Shown here: in pieces, positions 8,604 to 17,965 of the stretch
Position numbering within the stretch: the stretch's first letter is position 1
Layout: the number at the start of each line of letters is the position of its first letter
DNA from: Pedobacter lusitanus
Lineage (GTDB): Bacteria > Bacteroidota > Bacteroidia > Sphingobacteriales > Sphingobacteriaceae
Length of the DNA stretch: 64,000 bases
Direction of reading: 5' to 3'
NCBI RefSeq assembly: GCF_040026395.1
Contig: NZ_CP157278.1
Location: 1-64,000, forward strand
Translations under genes and position numbers: made by a program
Notes under the pieces: model-generated
Seen by the model: the letters and a program-made list of their open reading frames with translations, nothing else
Databases searched by the model: none
Told to the model about the DNA's origin: nothing

Positions 8604-8998
8604 TACGGTTGATTTTTAACGGAAATAATTGCAATTGCGGTGCATGACCTGTGTCATTTCCTGAAAAAACTGGTATGTATAACCAAATTACAATTAATTT
8701 CAAATCTGTATAGCTAATATAGGACGTGACATTGTGCGGAAGTTTATGAGGTGTTTGTGGCCGGTGTTGGTATAGGGTTGGTATACCCCTGGGGTATACC
8801 AACCCTATACCAACACCGGCACGTTACAAATTGTCCTGTACCGGACGGTTTTCTATTGCTGCAAAAATTTCAGGTGGCCTTTAATCAGCTGATCATGTGC
8901 TGGCCTGTGAACATGCTGAAGCATATTTAAAATGATTTGGAAAACAGATTTGGTAATGTCCGGAAATAGATGGAAATTACTGTGAAACACGTTTAAAT
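8604..8998. other. Gene-free interval holding a long palindrome
   Basis: Between the AraC and VOC genes no convincing coding frame is present on either strand. The only structure is the 61-base palindrome at 8760-8820. The last 60 bases before 8999 should hold the VOC promoter, but no clear TTTG/TAnnTTTG pair could be assigned. Confidence 0.6.
8760..8820. repeat. Perfect 61-bp palindrome (30-bp arms, 1-base centre)
   Basis: The arm at 8760-8789 is the exact reverse complement of 8791-8820, with T at 8790 as the only unpaired base. Each arm contains GTTGGTATA twice, 11 bases apart (8766 and 8777 in the left arm), and a self-complementary GGTATACC. No T-run follows, so it is not a standard terminator. 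Perfect near-zero-loop palindromes of this size are normally unstable through SbcCD cleavage, so it may be selected for, recent, or an assembly artefact. Confidence 0.9.
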
Positions 8999-9403
8999 AT
9001 GAAAAAAGTAACAGGTCTTGGCGGTGTATTTTTTAAATGCGATAATCCGCAAAGTATGAACGAATGGTATGCCAAAAACCTTGGATTGGCTACCAGTGAA
9101 TATGGAGCAACATTTGAATGGCGGGAGGCCGGTGATCCATCGAAAAAAGGAGCTACAGCCTGGTGTACCTTTCCAAAGGATACCAAATATTTCAATCCGT
9201 CAGACAAGCCTTTTATGATTAATTACCGGGTAGAAAATATCGTTTTACTGGTAGAAGAACTCAAAAAGGACAACGTGACAATCATTGATGAAATTGTGGA
9301 GTATGACTATGGAAAATTTGTCCATATACTCGATCCGGAAGGTAATGCTATTGAACTTTGGGAGCCAAAGGATGAGGCAAATGATGATAGCGTAACAGGA
9401 TAA
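8999..9403 (+). CDS. VOC-superfamily (glyoxalase/bleomycin-resistance-like) protein
   Basis: A 134-residue single VOC module with paired beta-alpha-beta-beta-beta units. It begins with GLGGVFFKCDNPQSMNEWYAKNLGL and ends with FVHILDPEGNAIELWEP, the latter supplying the usual metal-binding Glu. Enzymatic function (glyoxalase, dioxygenase or drug-binding) cannot be told apart from sequence. It stands alone. Confidence 0.87.
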   Translation: MKKVTGLGGVFFKCDNPQSMNEWYAKNLGLATSEYGATFEWREAGDPSKKGATAWCTFPKDTKYFNPSDKPFMINYRVENIVLLVEELKKDNVTIIDEIVEYDYGKFVHILDPEGNAIELWEPKDEANDDSVTG

Positions 9404-9553
9404 ATGCGTAACAAATTATCTGTGATTATAGATTTATTGATTTTTGAAAAATTTATATTTCATATTAATAAATAAATTACATATATTGTTGTTGAAGGGA
9501 GACCCGGTTTGATCTTATGGTAACCGGTTATTCTCAGGCATTAATAACCTTTT

Positions 9554-9820
9554 ATGCTGGAAGAGATAAACAAAAAAATTGACCTGCTGATTAGTCTGAT
9601 CAACCAGGTCGTACAGCTGCTCGGGCACGGTGGTGCCCTTGAAGAAGCTATCTATTTAACTTTAGTTGAAACAGCCAGTATGCTTAAGGTAACCGAAAGG
9701 ACAATCAGACGGTGGCATACTGATGGGCTTATCAAGGCTGTTTATATCGGAGGTTCGATGCACTTTTCAAAAAAGGAACTGCTGGAAACCATTATGATTA
9801 ATAAGCTGAATAAAAAATAG
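9554..9820 (+). CDS. Small helix-turn-helix (excisionase/MerR-like) protein
   Basis: 88 residues. Residues 1-24 form a heptad-like amphipathic helix likely to dimerise; residues 36-58 (LVETASMLKVTERTIRRWHTDG) are an HTH_17/MerR-type DNA-binding helix pair, followed by the wing KAVYIGGSMHFSKKELLE. Such proteins act as excisionases or simple regulators. It is followed by a 10-base-period repeat array and a DUF6266 gene in the same direction, and may bind that array (inference). Confidence 0.8.
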   Translation: MLEEINKKIDLLISLINQVVQLLGHGGALEEAIYLTLVETASMLKVTERTIRRWHTDGLIKAVYIGGSMHFSKKELLETIMINKLNKK

Positions 9821-9879
9821 CTATCTGCAGTCATCCGGTGCGAAATCCGGCCAGTAAATCCTGTATCCTTTCCTAATTC

Positions 9880-9917
9880 CGGACAATCCCGGACAATTGC
9901 GGACAATGCCGGACATC
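9880..9917 (+). repeat. Four-unit direct repeat, CGGACAAT with 10-bp period
   Basis: GGACAA begins at 9881, 9891 and 9901 and GGACAT at 9911, giving four units spaced exactly ten bases, close to one helical turn. The units share CGGACAAT and vary at the last two positions. The last unit lies in CCGGA-CA-TCCGG, a small inverted repeat. The array sits between the HTH and DUF6266 genes, about 120 bases before the latter's start. This looks like an array of protein-binding sites rather than a CRISPR. Confidence 0.8.
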
Positions 9918-10037
9918 CGGGGTTGATTATTAGTTTGTTCGCATTTTGTAGCCTACATTCGTTCAACGAGTCCAAAAGCTTGCCGGCATGCAACGACTTG
10001 AATTAACAGATTTTTTAACATTTCAATAATTCAATTT

Positions 10038-10694
10038 ATGGCAATTTTAAAGCAAGGCCTTATAGGCACTTTTACAGGAAAAATGGGATCATTGGTTATC
10101 TCTAAATGGAAAAATAGATATGTGGGCAAGAGCAGACCAAAAGCTTCCTCCAAACCGGCGACAGTTTTACAGCTGGATTACCGTTCCAGGTTCGCACTGA
10201 TCGGACAGTTCTTACGCAGATTTCAGCAGATCATCCCAATCGGGTATCAGGATTCGCAGGTAGGGACAACTCCCGGCAATGAAGCGATGAAATATAATCT
10301 TCTTCATGCTATCAGTGGTGTTTATCCGGATTACAAGGTGGATTTTGCCAGTGTCAAACTCAGTGAACCCGGATATGCCGGTGAAATAGATGGTGGTACT
10401 GATCCGGTCTTAAGTGTATTACCACAGGCAAAAATCAAACTGAGCTGGAAGAATCCGGCCAGGTTTAATTATCCGCATACCAAAGATACAGATATTGCTT
10501 ATGCTGTATTTTATCATCCGGAGAAAAAGATGTCTGTTTATCCGACCCGCCCATTAAGAAGTAAATTGGAGCTTGAGCTTGATTTACCGGGCATGTTTCT
10601 CGGTGAAGTTCATGGATGGCTTTTCTTTGGTTCAGCAGATCGTAAACTGGTCTCTCATACCCAGTATCTGGGTAAGGTAACAGTGATCGCTTAA
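10038..10694 (+). CDS. DUF6266 family protein
   Basis: 218 residues. The N-terminus has the family hallmark: GLIGTFTGKMGSLV, then SKWKNRYVGKSRPK and a Gln/Arg-rich LQLDYRSRFALIGQFL. The C-terminal half looks like beta-sandwich sequence. No signal peptide or membrane segment is seen. The molecular role of DUF6266 is not known to me; the family is common and often multi-copy in Sphingobacteriaceae. A strong terminator follows, so this is a single transcription unit, possibly governed by the upstream HTH protein and repeat array. Confidence 0.78.
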   Translation: MAILKQGLIGTFTGKMGSLVISKWKNRYVGKSRPKASSKPATVLQLDYRSRFALIGQFLRRFQQIIPIGYQDSQVGTTPGNEAMKYNLLHAISGVYPDYKVDFASVKLSEPGYAGEIDGGTDPVLSVLPQAKIKLSWKNPARFNYPHTKDTDIAYAVFYHPEKKMSVYPTRPLRSKLELELDLPGMFLGEVHGWLFFGSADRKLVSHTQYLGKVTVIA

Positions 10695-10700
10695 TTTTTG

Positions 10701-10744
10701 AGATCCCCCGGAAGATTGATCAGATCCCCGGGGGATCTTTTAGT
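10701..10744 (+). terminator. Rho-independent terminator after DUF6266 gene
   Basis: An 11-base stem (AGATCCCCCGG at 10701 pairing with 10728-10738) with a 16-base loop is followed by TTTTAG. It closes the DUF6266 transcript seven bases after its stop. Confidence 0.8.
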
Positions 10745-10884
10745 TAACGGACAGCAGTTTTGAACTCGTATTTATAGGAATAATGTAAAATATGATGCTT
10801 TTTTGAGATGCTGTAAAAGGGCAGATAGGAAAAAGGGAAATAAAACGTTTAAATTTATATCGGATATACTTATAACAGAGATAA

Positions 10885-11499
10885 ATGACTGAGAAAAAAT
10901 CACACTGGGAAAACGTCTATAATTCAAAACAGCCTGATCAGGTAAGCTGGACTCAGGATATTCCGCAAACTTCCCTTGACTTTATTAATAATTTTAACCT
11001 TCCTAAAACTGCCAGTGTTATTGATATTGGTGGTGGTGACAGCAAACTGGTTGATTTTTTACTGGAACAGGGATACCAGGATATTACAGTACTGGATATT
11101 TCTGAAAAAGCATTGGAAAAAGCCAAAGACAGATTGGGCGATAAAGCCCGGACTGTGAAGTGGGTTGTTTCGGACATTACTGAATTTAAACCTGCCCGGA
11201 ATTTTGATATCTGGCATGACAGAGCGACTTTCCACTTTCTGACTACAGAAAACCAAATCGGTAAATATCTGGACATTGCCCAAAAATCAGTTACCGGATA
11301 TATGACTATTGGTACTTTTTCTGAAAACGGACCTGAAAAATGCAGTGGCCTTAAAATTAAACGTTATTCTGAAGAGGCTTTGCAGGGACAATTAGATAAG
11401 GGCTTTGAAAAAATCCGCTGTATTACCGAAGATCATACTACACCATTTAATACAACACAGAATTTCCTGTTTTGCAGTTTCCTGAAAAAAGGAGCCTGA
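10885..11499 (+). CDS. Class I SAM-dependent methyltransferase
   Basis: A 204-residue Rossmann methyltransferase. Motif I is VIDIGGGDSKLVDFLLEQG, motif II VLDISEKALEKAK, and the later WHDRATFHFLT matches thiol/thiopurine-type and related small-molecule methyltransferases. The substrate is unknown. Its stop lies only six bases from the stop of the convergent AraC gene, with no obvious terminator between. Confidence 0.85.
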   Translation: MTEKKSHWENVYNSKQPDQVSWTQDIPQTSLDFINNFNLPKTASVIDIGGGDSKLVDFLLEQGYQDITVLDISEKALEKAKDRLGDKARTVKWVVSDITEFKPARNFDIWHDRATFHFLTTENQIGKYLDIAQKSVTGYMTIGTFSENGPEKCSGLKIKRYSEEALQGQLDKGFEKIRCITEDHTTPFNTTQNFLFCSFLKKGA

Positions 11500-11505
11500 C
11501 CCAAT

Positions 11506-12351
11506 TCATTTGATATGCTGTTTCCTATATTTAGATGGGGGTATTTTAGTCACCATTTTGAATTGTTTACTAAAATGCGCCCAGCTATTGTAGCCACTGT
11601 CATAACAGATGTCCAGAACAGGCCGGTTGGTTTCTCTTAAAAGTTTACAGGCATGGCCGATTCTGATCTCTTTGATAAAATCAAAATAGCTTTTCTTAAT
11701 GTTCCGTTTAAAAAAACGGCAGAAGGCCGGGATAGACATACTGGTTATACCTGCTATTTCTTTTAAGGAGATGGGATTAAGAAAGTGCTTAAAAGAGTAG
11801 TCAATGATAGTTTCAATAACCGGATTTTCTTCGCCACTTGTAATGGTATCAAAGGCTGTTGTAATGACTTTTTGTTCTGCGGACAAACTAATCGTCTGTA
11901 AACAGTTTAATAATAACTGAATCCGTTCAAGCCCCTGTGCATGCTCCAGTTGTCTGATTAATGATTCCAGATCAATTGATAAGTTACCTTGCAACTGAAT
12001 ACCGGTATTTTTATTTTCTACTAATCTGGCCACATTTTTCATCTCTGGTAAGGATAAAAATCCTTCGCCCCAGAAATCTTTCATAAAATGAATGACAATG
12101 GCACTTCCTGTCATTTCTTTCTGTGATTTTCTAAACCAGTGCGGTACATTGGTGCTGAGCAGAAAGATATCTCCCTGTTTATATTCTCCAATATAATCGC
12201 CAATCAATGCAGTGCCATTTCCCTCAGTAATCAGAATTAATTCGCATTCGGGATGCTTATGCCAGGCAGTTTCAAAATCTGGCGTTTTGTAGGTCCGGCA
12301 AGCGAAAGAGTAATGTTCCTCCACGTGAATTTTCTGAATCAGTGTTTTCAT
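11506..12351 (-). CDS. AraC-family transcriptional regulator
   Basis: 281 residues: a cupin sensor domain (FETAWHKHPECELILITEGNG with metal-type His) and a C-terminal AraC DNA-binding domain with ISLKEIAGITSMSIPAFCRFFKR and ILDICYDSGYNSWAHFSKQFKM. It diverges from the GMC/xylose operon that starts 218 bases away, so it is a plausible regulator of that operon, although it is not an XylR of the ROK or LacI type. Confidence 0.86.
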   Translation of the reverse strand: MKTLIQKIHVEEHYSFACRTYKTPDFETAWHKHPECELILITEGNGTALIGDYIGEYKQGDIFLLSTNVPHWFRKSQKEMTGSAIVIHFMKDFWGEGFLSLPEMKNVARLVENKNTGIQLQGNLSIDLESLIRQLEHAQGLERIQLLLNCLQTISLSAEQKVITTAFDTITSGEENPVIETIIDYSFKHFLNPISLKEIAGITSMSIPAFCRFFKRNIKKSYFDFIKEIRIGHACKLLRETNRPVLDICYDSGYNSWAHFSKQFKMVTKIPPSKYRKQHIK

Positions 12352-12569
12352 GAATTGGTTTTATATTTTTTTCAACTGCTATCTGGACATGAAATATCTC
12401 TGCTGAATCTGATTGTTGATCAGATAGCATATTTTTTTCAATAAATAACGGTTGAACGGGGTTTCTCTATTTCTGTAGATTTAAATTAATGATTTCGGCC
12501 GGGGTTATAATAATTTTTAGCTGAATAAAAACCAAATATATTTTATAGATCAATTTTCAATAAAAACTG

Positions 12570-14252
12570 ATGATGGACGGTAACACATATGATGCAATTG
12601 TAGTTGGTTCTGGTATCAGCGGAGGCTGGGCAGCAAAGGAACTTTGTGAAAAAGGGTTAAAGGTTCTGCTATTAGAACGTGGTGGCCCTTATGAGCATAT
12701 CAAAGATTATAAAACAGCCCGGAAAAACCCCTGGGAATTTGAACATCGCGGACGTACAACAGCAGAGCAGAAGAAAAAATATCCTGTTATTCATCGTGGC
12801 TGGGCCGCCTCAGAAGCTGTTATGGATGGCTGGGCAAATGAAGAAGATTGTCCGTATACTGAGGTAAAGCCTTTTACCTGGTGGCGCAGTTATCGTATGG
12901 GAGGGCGTTCTGTTTTATGGGGAAGACAATCTTATCGCTGGAGTCAGCTGGATTTTGAAGCAAATGAAAAAGACGGTATAGCTACTCCCTGGCCAATTGG
13001 TTACCCTGATCTGGCACCATGGTATGATCACGTAGAAAAGTTTGCCGGAATCAGCGGGTCTGCAGAAAGCCTGGCTCATTTACCTGATGGGCATTTTTTG
13101 CCACCCATGGAACTGAATTGTGTAGAAAAGGATATAGCGGCAAGAATAAAAAAGCAATACCATGAAAAAAGACATCTGATTATCGGAAGAGTGGCAAACC
13201 TGACTGCTGAGATCCCTGGCAGAACCAAATGCCAGTTCAGAAACAGGTGCTGGGAAGGATGTCCGTTTGGCGGGTATTTTAGTACGCAGTCTTCTACTTT
13301 ACCGGCAGCAATGAAGACAGGAAATCTTACCGTACGGCCTTATTCTTTAGTAAAACAGGTTTTATATGATAAGAATACCAAAAAGGCAAAAGGTGTTGAA
13401 ATCCTGGATACAGAGACTAATCAGACTCACGAGTTTAAAAGCAGGATAGTCTTTTTATGTGCGTCTACGTTAAATACTGCATGGATTCTGTTTAATTCTG
13501 CTACTGATATCTGGCCGGGTGGTTTGGGAAGCAGTAGTGGTGAATTAGGTCATAATGTAATGGATCATCATTATAATGTAGGTGCTTCGGGAACTGTTGA
13601 GGGCTTTGAAGATCAGTATGTTTTTGGCAGAAGAGCTAATGGATTTTATATACCCAGGTTTGTGAATCTGGGTAGTGATAAAAGAGATTATCTGCGTGGT
13701 TTTGGTTATCAGGGCGGAGCAAGCAGGGAGGGATGGGGAAGAGAGATCGCTGAATTAAATATCGGTGGTGATTTTAAGGATGCTTTAACGGAACCGGGTA
13801 AGTGGACAGTTGGGGCAACAGGATTTGGCGAAATACTTCCTTATCATGAAAATAAAGTATCTCTGGACAAGAATAAGAAAGATAAATGGGGACTGCCGGT
13901 TTTGGCTATGGATGCAGAATTGAAAGAGAATGAATTGAAAATGCGTAAAGATATGCAGGAAGAAATGAGAGCAATGTTTGAAATAGCGGGAGTTAAAAAT
14001 ATAAATACCTGGGATAATGGTCATGCATTAGGGCATGGTATCCATGAGATGGGGACGGCCAGAATGGGCCGCGATCCGAAAACTTCGGTTTTGAATAAAT
14101 GGAACCAGGTATGGGACTGTATGAATGTATTTGTCACAGATGGTGCGTGTATGACTTCATCGGCCTGTCAAAATCCTTCGCTGACTTATATGGCCTTAAC
14201 TGCCAGAGCAGCAGATTATGCGGTAAATGAATTAAAGAAAAATAATATCTGA
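12570..14252 (+). CDS. GMC-family FAD-dependent oxidoreductase
   Basis: 560 residues. FAD-binding VVGSGISGGWAAKELCEKG opens the protein. The active-site region near the C-terminus reads GHGIHEMGTARMG followed by FVTDGACMTSSACQNPSLTYMALT, the GMC catalytic His/Asn pattern. CRNRCWEGCPFGG-like cysteines (FRNRCWEGCPFGG) occur mid-protein as in Bacteroidota gluconate-dehydrogenase-like enzymes. It precedes a subunit-3-like gene by three bases; such pairs oxidise sugars, sometimes to 3-keto sugars. It heads the xylose operon. Start may be ATG 12570 or 12573. Confidence 0.88.
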   Translation: MMDGNTYDAIVVGSGISGGWAAKELCEKGLKVLLLERGGPYEHIKDYKTARKNPWEFEHRGRTTAEQKKKYPVIHRGWAASEAVMDGWANEEDCPYTEVKPFTWWRSYRMGGRSVLWGRQSYRWSQLDFEANEKDGIATPWPIGYPDLAPWYDHVEKFAGISGSAESLAHLPDGHFLPPMELNCVEKDIAARIKKQYHEKRHLIIGRVANLTAEIPGRTKCQFRNRCWEGCPFGGYFSTQSSTLPAAMKTGNLTVRPYSLVKQVLYDKNTKKAKGVEILDTETNQTHEFKSRIVFLCASTLNTAWILFNSATDIWPGGLGSSSGELGHNVMDHHYNVGASGTVEGFEDQYVFGRRANGFYIPRFVNLGSDKRDYLRGFGYQGGASREGWGREIAELNIGGDFKDALTEPGKWTVGATGFGEILPYHENKVSLDKNKKDKWGLPVLAMDAELKENELKMRKDMQEEMRAMFEIAGVKNINTWDNGHALGHGIHEMGTARMGRDPKTSVLNKWNQVWDCMNVFVTDGACMTSSACQNPSLTYMALTARAADYAVNELKKNNI

Positions 14253-14255
14253 GCT

Positions 14256-14822
14256 ATGGAAAGAAGAGAACTTTTAAAAATGATTGCTATGCTTACCGGG
14301 GGGGTAATAATCGGAGGGAACGCTTTCCTGGCAGGCTGCAGTCCTGAAAAGGGTAAACTGACTAATCCGGTTACTTTTAGCCAGCAGGATCTGGATTTTC
14401 TGGATGAAGTTGCGGATACCATTTTGCCCGCTACGAAAAGTCCGGGCGCCAAAGCTGCTAAAGTTGGTTCCTTTATGGCAGTTATGGTTAATGATTGTTA
14501 TGAAGCAACTGATCAGAAAATTTTCATGGAAGGAATTGAAAAATTGAATACAGCCTGTAAAAAGATGTACGATACTGAGTTTATGAAAGCTGACCAGCAG
14601 CAAAAACTGGCCTTACTGACAGCCCTTGATCAGCAGGCTAAAGCGCATCAGGCGCAGAAAGAGAACCAGCCGGCACATTATTTTACGATGATGAAGCAAC
14701 TGACGCTGCTGGGTTATTTCAGCTCAGAAGCGGGTTGTACAAAAGCTATGCGTTATATCGCTGTGCCAGGCCGTTATGAAGGATCAGTTGCTTACAAAAA
14801 AGGCGATAAAGCCTGGGCTTAG
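14256..14822 (+). CDS. Gluconate 2-dehydrogenase subunit 3 family protein
   Basis: 188 residues. The N-terminus MERRELLKMI carries a Tat-like RRxxLK motif, then a hydrophobic core and a lipobox with Cys28 (FLAGC), so it is probably exported folded and lipid-anchored. The mature part matches gluconate_2-dh3: LDFLDEVADTILPATKSPGAKAA and FMAVMVNDCYE. It is the partner of the GMC protein three bases upstream, and ends five bases before xylB. Likely carries its cytosol-folded GMC partner to the periplasm (family-based inference). Confidence 0.85.
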   Translation: MERRELLKMIAMLTGGVIIGGNAFLAGCSPEKGKLTNPVTFSQQDLDFLDEVADTILPATKSPGAKAAKVGSFMAVMVNDCYEATDQKIFMEGIEKLNTACKKMYDTEFMKADQQQKLALLTALDQQAKAHQAQKENQPAHYFTMMKQLTLLGYFSSEAGCTKAMRYIAVPGRYEGSVAYKKGDKAWA

Positions 14823-14827
14823 CGGAT

Positions 14828-16315
14828 ATGTATTTATTAGGTATTGATATAGGTACATCCTCTGTAAAAGTTTCGGTTATTGATGCAGAAACCAGAAAAC
14901 GGGTTGCTGCGGCACAATATCCTGACCAGGAGATGGAAATAAAATCTGTTAAACCAGGCTGGGCAGAGCAGTCACCGGAAGAATGGTGGCAAAATGCCGT
15001 CCATGCGATCTTTAAGGTAAATGCTACAGGGATTTTTAATCCAAAGGCTATCGGGGCTATCGGCATTGCTTACCAGATGCATGGACTGGTTATTACAGAT
15101 AAAAATCAGAAGGTATTACGCGATAGTATCATCTGGTGTGACAGCAGGGCTGTTGAATTAGGTAATGATGCTTTTGCAGCTATAGGCCAGGAGAAATGTT
15201 TGCATAACCTGTTAAATTCTCCTGGAAATTTTACCGCTTCGAAACTGGCCTGGATAAAGCAAAATGAGCCTGAATTGTATAAAAAGATAGCTCAGGTCAT
15301 GCTTCCCGGAGATTTCATGGCCATGAAACTTACCGGAACGGTCACTACTAGTATTGCTGCATTGTCTGAAGGCGTGTTCTGGGATTTTCGCAAGGATGAA
15401 TTATCAAAAGAGGTCATGGAATATTATGGCTTTGATCAAAATTTAATTCCTGAAATCAGACCGCTTTTCTCTGTACATGGGCTGCTCAAAGCTGATATTG
15501 CGCTGCAACTGGGATTACAGGAAGGAATTCCTGTTGCGTATAAATCGGGTGATCAGCCTAATAATGCGTTGTCTTTAAACGTCATCAGACCTGGTGAGGT
15601 AGCTGCAACTGCAGGAACATCGGGGGTGATTTATGGAGTTAGCGATCAGCTGACTTATGACCCGCAATCAAGGGTGAATACTTTTGCTCATGTTACTTAT
15701 TCCAAAACGAAAAAACATACTGGTGTATTGTTATGCGTTAACGGAACGGGAAGTATGCTCAGATGGGCAAAACATAATTTTGCACCTCATCTTACTTATG
15801 AAGCAGTGAATGAGCTGGCGGCAACTGCACCTATTGGCAGCAGAGGTTTAACTGTACTGCCTTTTGGTAATGGTGCAGAAAGGATGCTGAACAATAAATA
15901 TACAGGAGCACAATTACTGGGGATTGATCTTAATCTGCATGGGCTGCCGGAAATTTTCAGAGCTGTACAGGAAGCTATAGCTTTCGCATTTCGTTATGGC
16001 CTGGATATTATGAGGGAAAATGGAATGCAGCCTCAGGTAATCCGGGCAGGAATGGCTAATCTGTTTCTCAGTGAGGTATTCGCGCAGACATTTGTAGATG
16101 TGACCGGAATTCCTGTCGAATTGTATGAGAGTGATGGCAGTACCGGAGCTGCATTTGGTGCGGGAATTGGAGCCGGTATTTTTGCAAATGCAGAAGAAGC
16201 ATTCATCCGGCATGAGCCGGTCAGACAACTGAAACCCAAAAATACAACAGCATATAATTCTCTGTATGCTGAATGGAAAGATCAATTAAATAAAGCACTA
16301 AACAAAAAAAATTGA
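14828..16315 (+). CDS. xylB: Xylulokinase
   Basis: 495 residues, normal for FGGY-family xylulokinase. It opens with the ATP/phosphate-binding [18 protein letters not shown], contains [10 protein letters not shown] (substrate binding), and a catalytic-base motif [10 protein letters not shown] with Asp. It phosphorylates D-xylulose made by the next gene. The stop is five bases before the xylA ATG, and it follows the subunit-3 gene by five bases, so all four genes appear to be one transcript. Confidence 0.93.
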   Translation: MYLLGIDIGTSSVKVSVIDAETRKRVAAAQYPDQEMEIKSVKPGWAEQSPEEWWQNAVHAIFKVNATGIFNPKAIGAIGIAYQMHGLVITDKNQKVLRDSIIWCDSRAVELGNDAFAAIGQEKCLHNLLNSPGNFTASKLAWIKQNEPELYKKIAQVMLPGDFMAMKLTGTVTTSIAALSEGVFWDFRKDELSKEVMEYYGFDQNLIPEIRPLFSVHGLLKADIALQLGLQEGIPVAYKSGDQPNNALSLNVIRPGEVAATAGTSGVIYGVSDQLTYDPQSRVNTFAHVTYSKTKKHTGVLLCVNGTGSMLRWAKHNFAPHLTYEAVNELAATAPIGSRGLTVLPFGNGAERMLNNKYTGAQLLGIDLNLHGLPEIFRAVQEAIAFAFRYGLDIMRENGMQPQVIRAGMANLFLSEVFAQTFVDVTGIPVELYESDGSTGAAFGAGIGAGIFANAEEAFIRHEPVRQLKPKNTTAYNSLYAEWKDQLNKALNKKN

Positions 16316-16320
16316 CCCGT

Positions 16321-17652
16321 ATGACCAAAGTAATTATAGGAGCAAGAGAATTTTTTAAAGGAATTGAAGCCATACAGTTTGAAGGTTTGCAGAGTGACAA
16401 TCCTCTGGCTTTCAGATGGTATGATGCAAACAGGATAGTTGCAGGCAAAAGCATGAACGCGCATTTTAAGTTTGCCTGCGCCTACTGGCATTCCTTTAAT
16501 GGTAATGGCAGCGATCCCTTTGGGGGAGCTACCCACGTTTTTCCATGGGATGAAAAGAAAGATGTGATAGCAAGAGCTAAGGATAAAATGGATGCTGCTT
16601 TTGAATTTATCACCAAAATGCAATTGCCATATTATTGTTTTCATGATGTAGATATAGTTGATTATGGTAATGATATTGCCGAGAATGAACGCAGACTGCA
16701 GGCAATGGTTGACTATGCAAAGGAAAAACAGGCCGATAGCGGAGTAAAATTACTTTGGGGAACGGCCAATTTGTTTAGTCATCAACGCTATATGAACGGG
16801 GCATCAACCAATCCTGATTTTCATGTGCTGACTCATGGTGCTGCCCAGGTAAAGGCTGCTTTAGATGCAACTATTGCTCTTGGTGGAGAGAATTATGTTT
16901 TCTGGGGAGGCAGAGAGGGCTATATGAGTTTGCTGAATACAAATATGAAACGTGAGCAGGAACATTTAGCCCGGTTTCTTCATCTGGCTAAGGATTATGC
17001 AAGAAAACAAGGTTTTAAAGGAACATTTTTTATTGAGCCGAAACCATGTGAACCTTCTAAGCATCAGTATGATTATGATGCGGCGACAGTAAAAAGCTTT
17101 TTACAGGAGTATGATCTGCTGGCTGATTTTAAACTCAATATAGAGGTGAATCACGCCACTTTAGCCGGACATACTTTTCAGCATGAATTACAGGTAGCAG
17201 CTGACAGCGGACTGCTGGGCTCTATTGATGCCAACCGGGGTGATGAGCAGAATGGATGGGATACTGATCAGTTTCCTAATGATATCAATGAACTGACTGA
17301 AGCTATGCTGATTATTTTAGAAAGTGGAGGACTGCAAGGGGGAGGTGTAAATTTTGATGCCAAGATCCGCCGGAATTCAACTGATCCTGCTGATTTGTTT
17401 TATGCTCATGTGGGGGGAATGGATCTCTTTGCAAGGGCCTTAATCACAGCTGATGCTATTCTTCAGCAATCGGACTATAAAAAGATAAGAGCGGACAGAT
17501 ATGCTTCATTTGATAGTGGAAAAGGCGCTGAGTTTGAACAGGGTAAATTAAGTTTAGAGGATCTGAGGAATTATGCAGTTCAAAATGGTGAACCTGAAGT
17601 GCGGAGCGGGAAACAGGAATACCTGGAAAATCTGATCAACAGGTATATTTAA
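16321..17652 (+). CDS. xylA: Xylose isomerase
   Basis: 443 residues from the ATG at 16321; an in-frame TTG at 16312 overlaps the xylB stop and is less likely. Signature regions are present: [13 protein letters not shown] with the catalytic His, [34 protein letters not shown] and [18 protein letters not shown] with the metal ligands. This is the class II long form. It converts D-xylose to D-xylulose in the cytosol and closes the GMC-xylB-xylA operon, followed by a terminator. Confidence 0.95.
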   Translation: MTKVIIGAREFFKGIEAIQFEGLQSDNPLAFRWYDANRIVAGKSMNAHFKFACAYWHSFNGNGSDPFGGATHVFPWDEKKDVIARAKDKMDAAFEFITKMQLPYYCFHDVDIVDYGNDIAENERRLQAMVDYAKEKQADSGVKLLWGTANLFSHQRYMNGASTNPDFHVLTHGAAQVKAALDATIALGGENYVFWGGREGYMSLLNTNMKREQEHLARFLHLAKDYARKQGFKGTFFIEPKPCEPSKHQYDYDAATVKSFLQEYDLLADFKLNIEVNHATLAGHTFQHELQVAADSGLLGSIDANRGDEQNGWDTDQFPNDINELTEAMLIILESGGLQGGGVNFDAKIRRNSTDPADLFYAHVGGMDLFARALITADAILQQSDYKKIRADRYASFDSGKGAEFEQGKLSLEDLRNYAVQNGEPEVRSGKQEYLENLINRYI

Positions 17653-17965
17653 AACAACATAAGTCTGTAATCAGATACCTGAACAAAGATATAATCTTTT
17701 ATAAAAAGAGCTATGCATTATTGCATGGCTCTTTGCATTTATATAAGCCAGAGTAATTATCAGTTTACTTGTCCGACAAAATGGCTTAATAATTAGCAAA
17801 TATAAGCTAATAATGGTCCTGAGCATTCCTATAACTTTATGGAAACAGCATTGTATCTTTTTATTTACAATCTATTCTTTCTTTATTATTCGGTTCGTAA
17901 CTGTCTCATAATAAGGAGGTATTAGTTGGAAATATGATGTCTGCTAACCTAACCAAATTAATCCT
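17653..17965. other. Interval between xylA and SusC genes
   Basis: It contains the xylA terminator and an AT-rich leader to the SusC start. No coding frame of note. An AAGGAGG-like stretch (AAGGAGGTATTAG) occurs near 17912 but is too far from the start to be its ribosome site. Confidence 0.5.
17706..17740 (+). terminator. Terminator after xylA
   Basis: AGAGCTATGCA and TGCATGGCTCT form an 11-base stem with one G-T type mismatch and a short loop, followed by TTTGCATTT. It separates the xylose catabolic genes from the SusCD pair. Confidence 0.65.

Noticed and set aside
8587..8802. A minus-strand gene running into the palindrome
   Set aside because: Its N-terminus comes from the palindrome arm itself and its codons show no protein-like pattern; it is not supported.
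9880..9917. CRISPR array
   Set aside because: Units are 10 bases with no spacer of independent sequence and no cas gene is nearby; a phased binding-site array explains it better.
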